Shown here: positions 25,902 through 34,524 of the stretch, piece after piece
Numbering within the stretch: position 1 is the stretch's first letter
Layout: each line of letters starts with the position of its first letter
Source: JAVJSD01 sp040219575
GTDB taxonomy: Bacteria; Planctomycetota; Planctomycetia; Pirellulales; Pirellulaceae
DNA length: 64,000 nucleotides
Assembly (NCBI GenBank): GCA_040219575.1
Contig: JAVJSD010000069.1
Location: 33,875 to 97,874, forward strand
Reading direction: 5' to 3'
Translations under genes and position numbers: made by a program
Notes under the pieces: generated by a model
Databases searched by the model: none
Seen by the model: only the letters and a program-made list of their open reading frames with translations
What the model was told of the DNA's origin: nothing

Positions 25902-27191
25902 CTACTCGCCGGAGACCTGCGGCGCACCGATGCAATACAGGTGCTCCTCGCCGCGAATGAAGAGTTGCCCGTCGGAGATGGCGGGCGAGGCGAAGCAGTA
26001 TTCGCCCAGTTCGTTTTCGGCGACAAGTTCGTACTCGGCGCCGGGGCGGACGATCTTCGTCACGCCGTCGTCGGCCAGGAAGTAGACCAGGCCGCCGGCG
26101 GTCACCAGCGAGGCGCTGTAGTGCGGCGCCATTCGCTCGACCCACAATCGCTCGCCGCTGTCGGCGTCGTAGCAGCTCGCAATGCCGTCGTCGGCCGCCA
26201 CCAGGAAGTAGTCGTCGCCGACCACGATCGGCGAGGGAACGTACGAGCAATTCTTCCGCGTCCGCCACACGATATGCGTGTCGGTCACGTTCCCCTTACC
26301 GTCGGGCTTGATCGCCAAAATGTGCCGCTCAGGGAAGCCGGCGGTGAGGAACAGGTACTTGCCGTTGTAGACCATCGAGGCCACGAACTGCTCGGTCGGC
26401 CCGTCGATCTCCCAATGCTTCGAACCGTCGCGAGGATCGTAGCTCACCACGCTCTTGCTGCCCGAGAGCACCATCTGCGTGCGTCCGTCGATGTCGCGGA
26501 TGATCGGCGTCACGTAACTGCGGGTCTTGTGCTGGCGGTCGACCTTCCACTTCGTCTCGCCGGTTTCGCGATCGAGGGCCACGATGTACGAATCGCCGTC
26601 GTGGTCGCCGTTGACGATCACCATGTCTTCGAACAACACGGGCGAACTGCAGAAGCCGTGCGTGCTGGCGAAGCGGCCGGGCCGCACCGTCCACTTCTCG
26701 TTTCCGTCGAAGTCGTAGGCGGAGACCACCATGTCGCCGGGCGTGCGTTTGTTGTCGCTGGCGAAGTCGGGCGCCAGGAACGAGATATAGACCAGGCGGC
26801 CGTCGGTGACCGGCGTGCCCGAGGCGCGGCTGTTCAGTTTGTGCCGCTTTTCCAGCGGCGCATCGAGGACGGTCTTTTGCCACAGCACGCGACCGTCATG
26901 CCGATCGAGGCAGAGCAGCACGCGGTCGTCGTTCTCCTCCAGGCAACTCGCCACCAACACGCGATCGCCCCACACGATCGGCGACGAATGCCCCACGCCG
27001 GGAATCTGGGTTTTCCAAGTGACGTTCTCGCCGGTCTTGCCGTTCCACGTGCGGGGAACCGCCTTCTCGAGACTGCTGCCGTCGCCGCGCGGTCCTCGCC
27101 ACCCCGGCCAGTTCTCCGCCCTTGCGAAGGTGGACAGCGCCATGGTGAAGGCAAGGCACAGCAGCGCAACCGAGCAGCGTGAGACAGGCAT
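25902..27191 (-). CDS. Exported PQQ-like beta-propeller repeat protein
   Basis: 429 residues from ATG 27191. Signal peptide about 1-25 (cleavage near ARAEN), then ENWPGWRGPRGDG, the opening motif of planctomycete outer-membrane-assembly (BamB)-like propellers. Seven to eight blades follow, recognised by strand pairs such as SPIVWGDRVLVAS, LDRHDGRVLW, ALDRETGETKW and CYDADSGERLW. No catalytic residues of PQQ dehydrogenases are evident, so a binding or scaffold role is more likely. A paralogue with the same opening lies at 46119-47399. The frame is open upstream of ATG 27191, but that part lacks signal-peptide sense. Confidence 0.8.
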   Translation of the reverse strand: MPVSRCSVALLCLAFTMALSTFARAENWPGWRGPRGDGSSLEKAVPRTWNGKTGENVTWKTQIPGVGHSSPIVWGDRVLVASCLEENDDRVLLCLDRHDGRVLWQKTVLDAPLEKRHKLNSRASGTPVTDGRLVYISFLAPDFASDNKRTPGDMVVSAYDFDGNEKWTVRPGRFASTHGFCSSPVLFEDMVIVNGDHDGDSYIVALDRETGETKWKVDRQHKTRSYVTPIIRDIDGRTQMVLSGSKSVVSYDPRDGSKHWEIDGPTEQFVASMVYNGKYLFLTAGFPERHILAIKPDGKGNVTDTHIVWRTRKNCSYVPSPIVVGDDYFLVAADDGIASCYDADSGERLWVERMAPHYSASLVTAGGLVYFLADDGVTKIVRPGAEYELVAENELGEYCFASPAISDGQLFIRGEEHLYCIGAPQVSGE

Positions 27192-27706
27192 GGAGACGAC
27201 TCGTGGTGGGAGAGATTGGCGGGAAAACGTATCGACAGTGGTCAATATGTTACCAAGCCCCGCCACGAGAGAACAGATGCGAGCTTCCGCCCGTCGTTGC
27301 GCCACTTGCTTCTCAACCCCTATGGGCGCCCGACGACGCTCCGCCGCGAGAACCAACTTGCGAACCGGCGTCCACCGAGCAGGGCGGCGATCGAAACAGC
27401 GGGAAGTTCGCCCGCGCTTATGCCGCCGCCACGGGGCCCGTCCGGTTTGCCCCCGGCCTATGCACCGGTTTCGTTGGATCGACCGAGGCGCAGCGGCTTG
27501 ATGTCGACGCTCCCGCGCCCCTGCGTCTTTGCGCCTCTGCGTTGAACCTGTCGTGGGAGATGTACGCAGCCGCCCGCGCGCTTTTTTCCTCTGGTACAAT
27601 TTCTCGAGTCGGCGACAAACCCTGAAGACGACGCCAACCTTGGCCCACGGGATCGCTGCCGCGCCGTGGACGCTGGAATGGCTGCTGGACGAAATGGCGG
27701 TGTGTG
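27192..27706. other. 515-bp gap without a supported gene
   Basis: Between the PQQ-propeller start and the next + strand gene. I find short open frames with poor codon usage, and near 27517-27546 a pyrimidine-rich stretch (GCGTCTTTGCGCCTCTGCG) of the kind seen as dispersed intergenic sequence in such genomes. Promoters for both flanking genes should lie here; TACAAT at 27595-27600 is a possible -10 without a convincing -35. Confidence 0.5.
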
Positions 27707-28210
27707 ATGAGTGAAGCGAAACGCTGGTGGCGATTCAGCACGAAAACGGGGTTGCTTGCCATGCTCGTCGCGGGCGCTTTCTTCGCGGGATACGCGGCAG
27801 CGATCCGCCGCGCGGAAGAGGCGGAAATGAAGGCGGAGTCCGACCGCGCCGCATGGGCGAACCGAATCGCCAGGCTTACCAACATCAAGCTATATCGTGA
27901 CGAATTCGCCGCCGACCTCCAGGTAAAGGTCGGCGACCTGCCCACTCCCGACACGAAGCACCTTAAATCCTTGGGGGTCGACCTCAACCGCCTGCCGTAC
28001 GTGGTCGAGTATCTTGGACTGAGCGGCTTGTATCAAAGGCGAAGATATGCCTTGTCGCCACACTACGCCTTGACGGTTGATGCGGCTTTTGGCGGCATCG
28101 CCGTGCATCCTGAAGACCAAGGTACAACTTGGATATTTCGTGAATGGGTCCACGAGGGCGATAGGGCATTGATCAAGGCTCTGCCTGGAAACGCAGACGT
28201 GGCGAATTGA
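27707..28210 (+). CDS. Hypothetical membrane-anchored protein
   Basis: 167 residues; ATG 27707 follows directly on a GTG at 27704. A single membrane helix (about 15-35, GLLAMLVAGAFFAGYAAAI) is followed by a charged helical stretch and a domain of about 120 residues with no motif I recognise (TPDTKHLKSLGVDLNRLPYV, then GGIAVHPEDQGTTWIFREW). It stands alone between the 515-bp gap and two palindromic repeats. Function unknown. Confidence 0.55.
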   Translation: MSEAKRWWRFSTKTGLLAMLVAGAFFAGYAAAIRRAEEAEMKAESDRAAWANRIARLTNIKLYRDEFAADLQVKVGDLPTPDTKHLKSLGVDLNRLPYVVEYLGLSGLYQRRRYALSPHYALTVDAAFGGIAVHPEDQGTTWIFREWVHEGDRALIKALPGNADVAN

Positions 28211-28213
28211 CTT

Positions 28214-28240
28214 GTAGCGGAACTCGTGAGAGTTCCGCTG
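28214..28240. repeat. REP-like palindrome, copy 2
   Basis: GTAGCGGAACTC and GAGTTCCGC arms around a GTGA spacer. It begins four bases after the upstream stop codon and is followed 26 bp later by copy 3. Confidence 0.65.
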
Positions 28241-28266
28241 CTGCAATGCCGCTAGGCGGAAACTTC

Positions 28267-28291
28267 GTAGCGGAAGTCGTGAGACTTCCGA
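28267..28291. repeat. REP-like palindrome, copy 3
   Basis: GTAGCGGAAGTC and GACTTCCGA arms around a GTGA spacer; the core GGAAGTC/GACTTCC is shared with the copies at 47641 and 54711. Confidence 0.65.
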
Positions 28292-28322
28292 GGGCACAAC
28301 TGGCGGAATCTGAAATCTGAAA

Positions 28323-29648
28323 TCACTGCTCCCGCGGCCTGGTTCGCAGGTAGCGCTCGATCGCCAGGCCGAGTTGTCGCCCCACCGTGAGATAGCCGTC
28401 GGTGGTGCTGTTGGGTGTGTTCCAAGCGGTTTCCAGCGTGACCGACACGACGTGCTCGTGGCAATGGAACGAGACCCAGTTCTTGCTGATGTTTCGCCAT
28501 AGCCGATCGTAGCTGACGCCCGACTCGCGCGTTTCGCCGACGAACGACAACGGGCCGGTGATGTCCTGCCGCGCCGCCGCCAGGAAGCGGTCGAGGTTCC
28601 GCCGGCCCTGGTCGGAGAGCAACTCCCGCGGCGTGACGAAGAAGAACGGATTGCGATTGCCGGCGCCCGGATTGTGCAGGTCGATAAACAGGTCGAAGCG
28701 CCCCGCCTCGTTCCGCTCGGCGATCTGCTTGATGGCGGCCGCCACCGCGTTCCAGTGCGGCTTGTCGCTCCAGTCGCGATTGTGATCCTGGGGAACCTGA
28801 TTCTTGCCGCCGGCCCCGATCGCCACGCTGTCGATGTCCATGATCGGGATGATGGTGATCTCCGCCTCGTCGCGCAGCGCCACGGCGCGGGGATCGTCCG
28901 ACACGATCCACTCCACCAGGCCGCGGCAGACCCAACTCGAACCCGCCTCCCAGGCGTGCTGTCGGGCCTGAATCCAGACGCCGTAACGCGGCGCGCCCTT
29001 CTCGCCGTCGTCTCCTTCTTTCGCGTCTTCGGTCGGCGTATTGATCCGCAGCGCGGGCACCGGGCGGTCGTCGCGCGTGCGGCACAACTCGAACACGGTC
29101 GCATGTTCACACTGCCGCGCCGCCCAGTCAACCAGCTTCCTGGAATCGGCCGGGACGAACGGCGGCCCCCAGGCGAACCAGGCCGTCGCGCCGTCGATCT
29201 GCTGCCGGTAAACGATCCGCTTGCCGTCGCGGCTGCCGGGCTCGGTATGCCGCCAATGTTGGTTGTCGAGGCTGAACATGGCCCGGTCGGGCGTGGCCCA
29301 GGGAGCGTCGCCCACGTCGATCGTGATGGTCTCGCCGGGACGCACGCCGCTGAGCTTGATGTACCACCAGCACTCCCAGCCGCGGTCCTTGTGCGGCGTG
29401 GGCCGCAGACGGACGACCCGATGCTGTTGATCGAGCGACTCGACCTCGCCCGAACCGCCGGGGAAGTCGATCTCCACGCCAAGCACGTGCTTCTGCTCGT
29501 CGGTGGAGCCGCCGACGGGAGCGGCTTCACTTGGGTCGGCTTCACTTGGGGCGGCGCCCTGCCAGGCGAAAACCGGCGGCGCGGCCGCCGACAGAAAGGC
29601 GACGATCGACAGCAAGGCGCAAGCGCGGGATAGGCTTGTCATGGGCAT
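28323..29648 (-). CDS. Exported M14-family-like zinc carboxypeptidase
   Basis: 441 residues from ATG 29648 (ATG 29642 also possible). Signal peptide about 1-28, then a linker with an in-frame 15-bp duplication, an N-terminal beta domain (about 60-150) as in cytosolic-type M14 carboxypeptidases, and the peptidase domain. Zinc ligands fit His and Glu of ARQHAWEAG and His of FIDLHNPG; NRDW supplies the substrate-binding Arg; the Glu of SVTLETAWN is the likely catalytic Glu. Would trim C-terminal residues from peptides, perhaps cell-wall peptides, in the periplasm. An ATTATA at 29700-29705 (TATAAT on this strand) may be its -10. Confidence 0.8.
   Translation of the reverse strand: MPMTSLSRACALLSIVAFLSAAAPPVFAWQGAAPSEADPSEAAPVGGSTDEQKHVLGVEIDFPGGSGEVESLDQQHRVVRLRPTPHKDRGWECWWYIKLSGVRPGETITIDVGDAPWATPDRAMFSLDNQHWRHTEPGSRDGKRIVYRQQIDGATAWFAWGPPFVPADSRKLVDWAARQCEHATVFELCRTRDDRPVPALRINTPTEDAKEGDDGEKGAPRYGVWIQARQHAWEAGSSWVCRGLVEWIVSDDPRAVALRDEAEITIIPIMDIDSVAIGAGGKNQVPQDHNRDWSDKPHWNAVAAAIKQIAERNEAGRFDLFIDLHNPGAGNRNPFFFVTPRELLSDQGRRNLDRFLAAARQDITGPLSFVGETRESGVSYDRLWRNISKNWVSFHCHEHVVSVTLETAWNTPNSTTDGYLTVGRQLGLAIERYLRTRPREQ
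29523..29552. repeat. 15-bp tandem duplication in the carboxypeptidase linker
   Basis: Units 29523-29537 and 29538-29552 differ at one base; in frame on the - strand, giving PSEAD/PSEAA-type repeats after the signal peptide. Confidence 0.8.
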
Positions 29649-29927
29649 CGGGGGAACTGCGAGCGGTGCGAGATTCGCGGACGGGCTCAAGCCGCCTCGA
29701 TTATATACAGCCGAGCCGAAAGGGCACGAGGGCGCCCGCAAAACCGTGGGAATAATCGACGCCGCGGGGCCGAACCATTCGCGGGCGGCGTCGTCAACAG
29801 GCGGCGGCGTCGATTGGCATCAACAAATCCCGGCGATGCGTTAAAATGGAGCACGACATGCGATGCAAGGAGCAGCGTGGCCGGGGCGTCGCGTTCTCCT
29901 CCAAGTAGCCACGATCGACGGTCGAAG

Positions 29928-30392
29928 ATGCAATACGCACATACGCAACGGGCGCCGCTGCACATGATCCTCTCGATTCTGGGGATCCTGACGTTCGCCG
30001 TCGCTTACCTGTCGGCGCAAATGGCGGCGCACTGGGCGGTCCAAATCTCGCTGCTGGGAACCGCCTCGCTGATGTTCCTGCTGGCGCTTTGCTTTCAGTG
30101 GCTGGCCGTTCGGGATGAAGGCGACAGCCTGCTGATTCGCTTCGGCCCGCTGCCGCTCTTCCGCCGCCGCCTGCCGTATCGCGACATCGAGCGCGTCGAG
30201 CGGAGCCGCACCAGCATCCTCGACGGCTGGGGCATCCACCTCAGTCCCCGCGGCGGCTGGACCTGGAACCTGTGGGGCTTCGACTGCGTGGACGTCTACT
30301 TCGGCCAGGGCCGAAAAATCCGCATCGGCACCGACGACGCGGAGCGCCTGGAATCGTTCCTGCTCGAACAACTGGATCGACAAGCTAGTTGA
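29928..30392 (+). CDS. Small membrane protein with PH-like domain
   Basis: 154 residues from ATG 29928. Two membrane helices (about 13-35 and 38-60) are followed by a domain with LLIRFGPLPLFRRRLPYRDI, ERVERSRTSILDGWGIHL and a final IRIGTDDAERLESFLLEQL helix, the pattern of bacterial PH-like (bPH) membrane proteins. Function unknown. Its TGA stop is the first base of a large imperfect palindrome, which may act as the 3' end of the transcript. Confidence 0.65.
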   Translation: MQYAHTQRAPLHMILSILGILTFAVAYLSAQMAAHWAVQISLLGTASLMFLLALCFQWLAVRDEGDSLLIRFGPLPLFRRRLPYRDIERVERSRTSILDGWGIHLSPRGGWTWNLWGFDCVDVYFGQGRKIRIGTDDAERLESFLLEQLDRQAS

Positions 30393-30557
30393 TTTCAGAT
30401 TTCAGATTTCAGATTGCAGATTTTGGAAAGCGAACCGCTGATGAACGCTGATCGGGCGCTAATGAAGAAGAGAGTTCATTAGCTCCCGATCAGCGTCAAT
30501 CAGCGGTTGTGCTCTTTGTCTGCAATCTGAAATCTGAAATCTGAAATCTGCAATCAA
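30393..30557. repeat. Large imperfect palindrome with nested repeat arms
   Basis: The inner stem pairs 30433-30466 with 30475-30508: 34 bp with three mismatches around an eight-base loop. Outside it, runs of GATTTCAGATTTCAG on the left (about 30391-30423) pair with CTGAAATCTGAAATC runs on the right (about 30519-30556). It fills the gap between the PH-like gene and the convergent oxidoreductase pseudogene. Related GATTTCAG strings occur at 28305-28322 and 31863-31908. Confidence 0.8.
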
Positions 30558-31848
30558 AGCACCCAAGGCTTGCGGTACTTCCGGCTGACCAGCGCCTTCG
30601 CCTCGTCGCCGCCTTCGAGTTGCTCGGTCTGGGGATCCCAGCGGATTTCTTCGCCGGTGCGGGCGACGACGTTCCCGAGGTGGCAGACGGTCGCGCTGCG
30701 GTGGCCGATCTCGACGTCGCAGATCGGCAGCTCGCGCGACTTGATGCAGTCGAGGAAGTTCTCGTGATGGTTGCCGCTGACGTACAGCCGCTCCGCGTCG
30801 TCGGCGAGTTTCTCTTTGATCAGTCCTTCGGGATCGCTCGACAGCTTGCCGCGGTTGACGTAAATCTTTCCCTTCTCGCCGATGAAGGTGGTCCCCATCG
30901 GGATGTCGTCCTGCAACTGGCCGACGATCATCTCGATGCCGCCGGGATACTCGTGATGAATGCGGCAGGTCTCGGTCACCTCGTGCCAGCCCTTGGGATG
31001 GAATGTCGCTTCGCCCCAACTGCGGATCGGGCCGGAGTCGTCCATCCCCAGTCCCCACTGGGCGATGTCGATGTGATGGGCGCCCCAGTTGGTCATCTGG
31101 CCGCCGGAGTAGTCCCAGTAGAAGCGGAAGTTGTAGTGCACGCGCTTTTCGTTGTACGGCTTCAATGGCGCCGGGCCGAGCCAGAAGTTGTAGTCGAGCT
31201 CCTTGGGCGGGGCGCTGTTGGGCCCGGGCTCGCCGGGGTGGTTCGAGCGGGCGATGCCGACCAGCACCTGCTTGACCTTGCCAATGTGCCCGTTGCGAAC
31301 CAGTTCGCAGGCCGTGCGGAAGTTCGAGGCCGAACGCTGCTGCGAGCCGGTCTGCACGATGCGGTCGTGCTTCCGCGCCGCTTCGACCATCTTGCGGCCT
31401 TCGGCGATCGAGAGCGACAGCGGCTTTTCGCAATACACGTCCTTGCCGGCCGCGCAGGCGTCGATCGTGGTCAGCGCGTGCCAGTGTCGATCGTGGTCAG
31501 CGCGTGCCAGTGGTCGGGCGTGGAGATGACCACGGCGTCGAGGTCTTTCTGTTCTAGCAACTTGCGGTAGTCGCCATACCCCTCGCACTTGCGGCCGGAC
31601 TTTTCCGTGGCGCTCATCGCCTTGGCCAGTCGGGTGGAATCGACGTCGCACAGCGCCGCGGCCTGGTTCATGAACTTCCGCAGGTTGCCGCCGCCCTGGC
31701 CGCCCAGGCCGATGTGTCCGGTGAGAATCCGTTCGTTCGCGCCGAAGGCCCGCCCGGGAACGAACATCGGCAGCGCGAGCGTCGAGGCGGCGGCCGCGGA
31801 AGCAGCGAGGAAGCGACGGCGGTTGTAGCGGGGAGAGGAGAAGTGCAT
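30554..31848 (-). pseudogene. Gfo/Idh/MocA-family oxidoreductase, frameshifted by a 26-bp tandem duplication
   Basis: NAD(P)-dependent sugar-type oxidoreductase exported by the TAT pathway. The 5' part starts at ATG 31848 with NRRRFLAASAAAAS (twin-Arg signal), then the Rossmann motif GLGGQGGG and STPDHWHALTTID. The 3' part resumes in another frame with WHALTTIDACAAGKDVYCEKPLS (the conserved EKP motif), the NWGAHHIDIAQW block and ends at 30554. The break is a perfect 26-bp duplication (31461-31486 and 31487-31512). Removing one copy restores a single frame of about 420 residues with an intact active-site region, so the lesion is recent, variable or an assembly error. Confidence 0.85.
31461..31512. 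repeat. Perfect 26-bp tandem duplication
   Basis: Units 31461-31486 and 31487-31512 are identical. The unit is not a multiple of three, so it shifts the frame of the oxidoreductase gene at codons for the WHALTTID stretch. Confidence 0.95.
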
Positions 31849-31862
31849 GGGGTGGCTCCGGA

Positions 31863-31908
31863 TTTTAGATTTCGGATTTCAGATTTCGGATTGCAGATTG
31901 CGGATTTG
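31863..31908. repeat. GATTTCAG/GATTGCAG simple repeat
   Basis: Imperfect tandem heptamers and octamers of the GATTTC(A/G)GATT type directly upstream of the oxidoreductase start. Same family as the arms of the palindrome at 30393-30557. Confidence 0.7.
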
Positions 31909-31947
31909 GGGATCGGCGACGCTTTGTCATTGTAACTGGTGCGGAAC

Positions 31948-31973
31948 GTGACGGGGCGTCGTGACGGGGCGTC
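31948..31973. promoter_or_regulatory. 13-bp tandem direct repeat upstream of a promoter, possible operator
   Basis: Two identical 13-bp units (31948-31960, 31961-31973) of GTGACGGGGCGTC end four bases before the -35 hexamer at 31977. Head-to-tail repeats in this position often bind a dimeric regulator; here autoregulation of the Panacea-type gene is a guess. Confidence 0.45.
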
Positions 31974-31976
31974 GCG

Positions 31977-32005
31977 TTGATGCGTTCTGGGACGACGGCT
32001 ATAAT
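31977..32005 (+). promoter_or_regulatory. Sigma-70-type promoter of the Panacea-domain gene
   Basis: TTGATG (31977-31982), 17-bp spacer, TATAAT (32000-32005). The -10 is a perfect consensus and the start codon lies 45 bp downstream. This is the best housekeeping-type promoter I can see in the window. Confidence 0.7.
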
Positions 32006-32050
32006 TCGCCTGGTTGAACAGTCAACATTCGTACACAGGGTGGAAGGGTC

Positions 32051-32638
32051 ATGAGCGACGGGAGCAGCGTGAAGGCCGACGTCCCGAAGCGGGGAGCCCC
32101 TGACAACAAGTTTGAAGAACTGATCCTCTTCCTCTGCCAGCGGTCGTTGACCGACGGCGAGTTCGACGCGATCAAGCTGAACAGGTTGTTGTTCTTTGCG
32201 GATTTCGCCGCGTACGCGAACCTCGGCCGAGCGATTACCGGCGAGCCATACCAGAAGCTCGAGTCCGGCCCGGCCCCGCGCCGCATCGCCGCCACGCTGC
32301 GTGAATTGCAGGAGGCCGGCGACCTGGCCCTGGCCGAGCAAGATCGCTTCGGCTGGCGGCAGTTCCGCGGCGTAGCGCTGCGCAGCCCTGCACTATCTCA
32401 ATTCGGTCCTGAAGAGATCGCGCTGGTGACCGAGTTGATTGACCATTTTTGGGAAAAAAGCGCAACCGAGATGAGCCGCCTTTCCGACGAATTCGACGGA
32501 TGGAAAATCGCCTACGAAGGCGAGACGATTCCTTACGAGGTGGCCTTGCTGAAGACGGTCAAGGCGACGGCGGCCGACAAACAACTCAGCGAGTCGCTTC
32601 GGGAAAAGCTGCGAGCGACGATGCAAGAGTCAGTGTAA
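32051..32638 (+). CDS. Panacea-domain (SocA/DUF4065-like) protein, candidate antitoxin
   Basis: 195 residues. The core KLNRLLFFADFAAYANLGR followed by GEPYQKLESGPAPR is the Panacea/DUF4065 signature; members include the SocA proteolytic-adaptor antitoxin and a broad set of antitoxins that neutralise varied toxins. The start at ATG 32051 has GGAAGG just upstream and a strong promoter 45 bp before it. Panacea antitoxins normally sit in an operon with the toxin; here nothing is cotranscribed, and the only close partner is the convergent 89-residue gene whose end overlaps by nine bases. Confidence 0.75.
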   Translation: MSDGSSVKADVPKRGAPDNKFEELILFLCQRSLTDGEFDAIKLNRLLFFADFAAYANLGRAITGEPYQKLESGPAPRRIAATLRELQEAGDLALAEQDRFGWRQFRGVALRSPALSQFGPEEIALVTELIDHFWEKSATEMSRLSDEFDGWKIAYEGETIPYEVALLKTVKATAADKQLSESLREKLRATMQESV

Positions 32639-32899
32639 CCCCGGCCGGACATGCACAACGCGGAACAGCACCTCGGTGGGCCTCCCCACCGGATGCCGCT
32701 TGTCGTAGAAAACCTGAATTCCCGCGGTTGTCACAAAGTACACGTTGTCAGCCTCGTCGTACTGCTCGGCAAGGTCCACTCCGTGCTCGATCGCCCACTT
32801 CAAGGCCTTCACCGTGTCGCCGGCTCGAAGCTCGGGGTGTTCGAGTTCGATCTCCTGCAAATAGGCATCGAAGAAGGGATGCTTGCTGACATTGCACAT
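32630..32899 (-). CDS. Hypothetical 89-residue protein, convergent with the Panacea gene
   Basis: Reads as real coding sequence in this frame: codon use is even and GC-rich at third positions, and the protein is a compact helix-rich half (FFDAYLQEIELEHPELRAGD, ALKWAIEHGVDLAEQY) plus a beta-rich half (NVYFVTTAGIQVFYDKRHP, VLFRVVHV). I do not recognise the family. The start is ATG 32899 without a convincing ribosome binding site. The last nine bases overlap the end of the Panacea gene tail to tail. A toxin role is possible from context only. Confidence 0.5.
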   Translation of the reverse strand: MCNVSKHPFFDAYLQEIELEHPELRAGDTVKALKWAIEHGVDLAEQYDEADNVYFVTTAGIQVFYDKRHPVGRPTEVLFRVVHVRPGLH

Positions 32900-33052
32900 G
32901 GCCCCAACCCTGACAAGAGAACGGCTGTCTCCCTGTGAGCGCGTCCATCATTACGATTGTAGCATCCTCGAACTGGCGTGATGCGCTGCACTCCCCTTGC
33001 CGTCCTCGAATGCGGCCGTCAGGGATGACGATCTCTGGCTGAACGAATTCGC

Positions 33053-34468
33053 ATGTCTCACGATTCTTTGAACCTTCCGCTGGTGGAGGAACTGCCCTCT
33101 GGCGCGGAGGCGACGGCGGCTTGGTCGGCGGTGTGTCGTCGGCCGTACTGTTTGTTTCTCGACAGCGCGATGCGGCATGAGACGTTGGGGCGATATTCGT
33201 TCCTGGCGGTCGACCCGTTCGAGGTGGTCTCGTGCCCGGTGGACGAGGCCGATGCATTCGGCCGATTGGCAAGAAGATTGGCGCCATTGGTCACCGAATC
33301 GGTTCCCGATTTGCCGCCGTTTCAGGGAGGGGCGGCCGGGCTGTTTTCCTACGACCTGAACCGTTCACTGGAGCGGATCACCGCGCCGCGGCACGACGAA
33401 TTCGGCCTGCCCGCGTTGTTGGTGGGGCTGTACGATGTGGTGCTGGCGTTCGACCATAGGGAGGATCGCGCCTGGATCATTTCGCAGGGCTTCCCCGCCA
33501 CCGAGAACGACGCGCGACGCCGACGCGCCGAAGAGCGCCTCGCGCAGCTGAAAGGCTGGCTGGCCGAACCCGCCTCGCCGTGTGAATCGCCGATCGCCTC
33601 TGATCCCCTGCCGGCAAGTTCGTTGGCGCCGCAGTATCCCACCGGCCGGCTCGACGATCTGACCAGCAACTTCTCTCACCACGACTATCTGACCGCCATT
33701 CGCCGCGTCGTCGAGTACATTCACGCCGGCGACGCCTTCCAGGTGAACCTCGCCCAGCGACTCTTGTTCCCCGCCAAGGGCGACGCCGTCTCGCTGTATC
33801 AGCGGCTGCGCGATCGCAATCCGGCCACCTTCGCCGGCTATTTCGACGCCGGCGCGTTTCAAATCGTGAGCGCCTCGCCGGAGCGTTTCGTGCGCGTGTT
33901 GGGCGGCGATGTGGAAGCCCGACCGATCAAGGGAACACGCCAACGCACGTCACTTCCCGAGGCCGATCTGTACGCCGCCGAGGGACTGCGGCAGAGCGAG
34001 AAGGATCGCGCCGAGAACGTGATGATCGTCGATCTGCTGCGCAACGACCTGTCGCGCGTCTGCCGAGCGGACAGCGTGCGGGTCACGCAGCTCTGCGAAC
34101 TGGAGACGTACCAGTACGTGCAGCACCTGGTTTCGGCGGTGGAGGGACGGCTTGCCGAAGGGCGGACCGCCGTCGATCTGGCGCGGGCGGCGTTTCCCGG
34201 GGGATCGATCACGGGCGCCCCCAAGGTGCGGGCCATGGAGATCATCGCCGAACTGGAGCCGACCGCGCGGGGAGCGTACTGCGGCTCGCTGGGGTACGTC
34301 GGCTTTGATGGAGCGATGGACCTGAGTATCCTGATAAGGACCATCACCGCCGCCCGCGGCTGGTGGCAGGCGCCGGTCGGCGGCGGCATCGTGGCCCAGT
34401 CCCTCGCGGAAGATGAATACGAGGAAACCTGGCACAAAGCCCACGGCCTCCTCGAAGCGCTCAGGTAA
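33053..34468 (+). CDS. pabB: Aminodeoxychorismate synthase component I
   Basis: Converts chorismate and ammonia to 4-amino-4-deoxychorismate for p-aminobenzoate and folate-type cofactors. 471 residues, as usual. The N-terminal half has the SFLAVDPFEVVS segment; the chorismate-binding half shows FQVNLAQRLLFP, SASPERFVRV, ARPIKGTRQR (the PIKGT lysine distinguishes PabB from TrpE), ENVMIVDLLRNDLSRVC, FPGGSITGAPKVRAMEII and CGSLGYVGFDG. The amidotransferase gene follows 56 bp downstream. Confidence 0.92.
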   Translation: MSHDSLNLPLVEELPSGAEATAAWSAVCRRPYCLFLDSAMRHETLGRYSFLAVDPFEVVSCPVDEADAFGRLARRLAPLVTESVPDLPPFQGGAAGLFSYDLNRSLERITAPRHDEFGLPALLVGLYDVVLAFDHREDRAWIISQGFPATENDARRRRAEERLAQLKGWLAEPASPCESPIASDPLPASSLAPQYPTGRLDDLTSNFSHHDYLTAIRRVVEYIHAGDAFQVNLAQRLLFPAKGDAVSLYQRLRDRNPATFAGYFDAGAFQIVSASPERFVRVLGGDVEARPIKGTRQRTSLPEADLYAAEGLRQSEKDRAENVMIVDLLRNDLSRVCRADSVRVTQLCELETYQYVQHLVSAVEGRLAEGRTAVDLARAAFPGGSITGAPKVRAMEIIAELEPTARGAYCGSLGYVGFDGAMDLSILIRTITAARGWWQAPVGGGIVAQSLAEDEYEETWHKAHGLLEALR

Positions 34469-34524
34469 CGCGCTCGCTTCACATTTTCATCTTTCCGCCC
34501 TCATTCCTCATCCGTCTGCCTCCC

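Noticed and set aside
27529..27714. A 61-residue + strand open frame overlapping the start of the 27707 gene.
   Set aside because: Uneven codon use, no ribosome binding site and no recognisable domain. Translational coupling is conceivable but not supported.
27890..29545. A 551-residue - strand open frame rich in Arg, Ser and Thr.
   Set aside because: It is a shadow in another frame of the carboxypeptidase gene and crosses the intergenic repeats; the real frame has a signal peptide and zinc ligands.
30391..30557. CRISPR-like look of repeated GATTTCAG strings.
   Set aside because: Units are 7-8 bp, contiguous and form a palindrome; there are no spacers and no cas genes.
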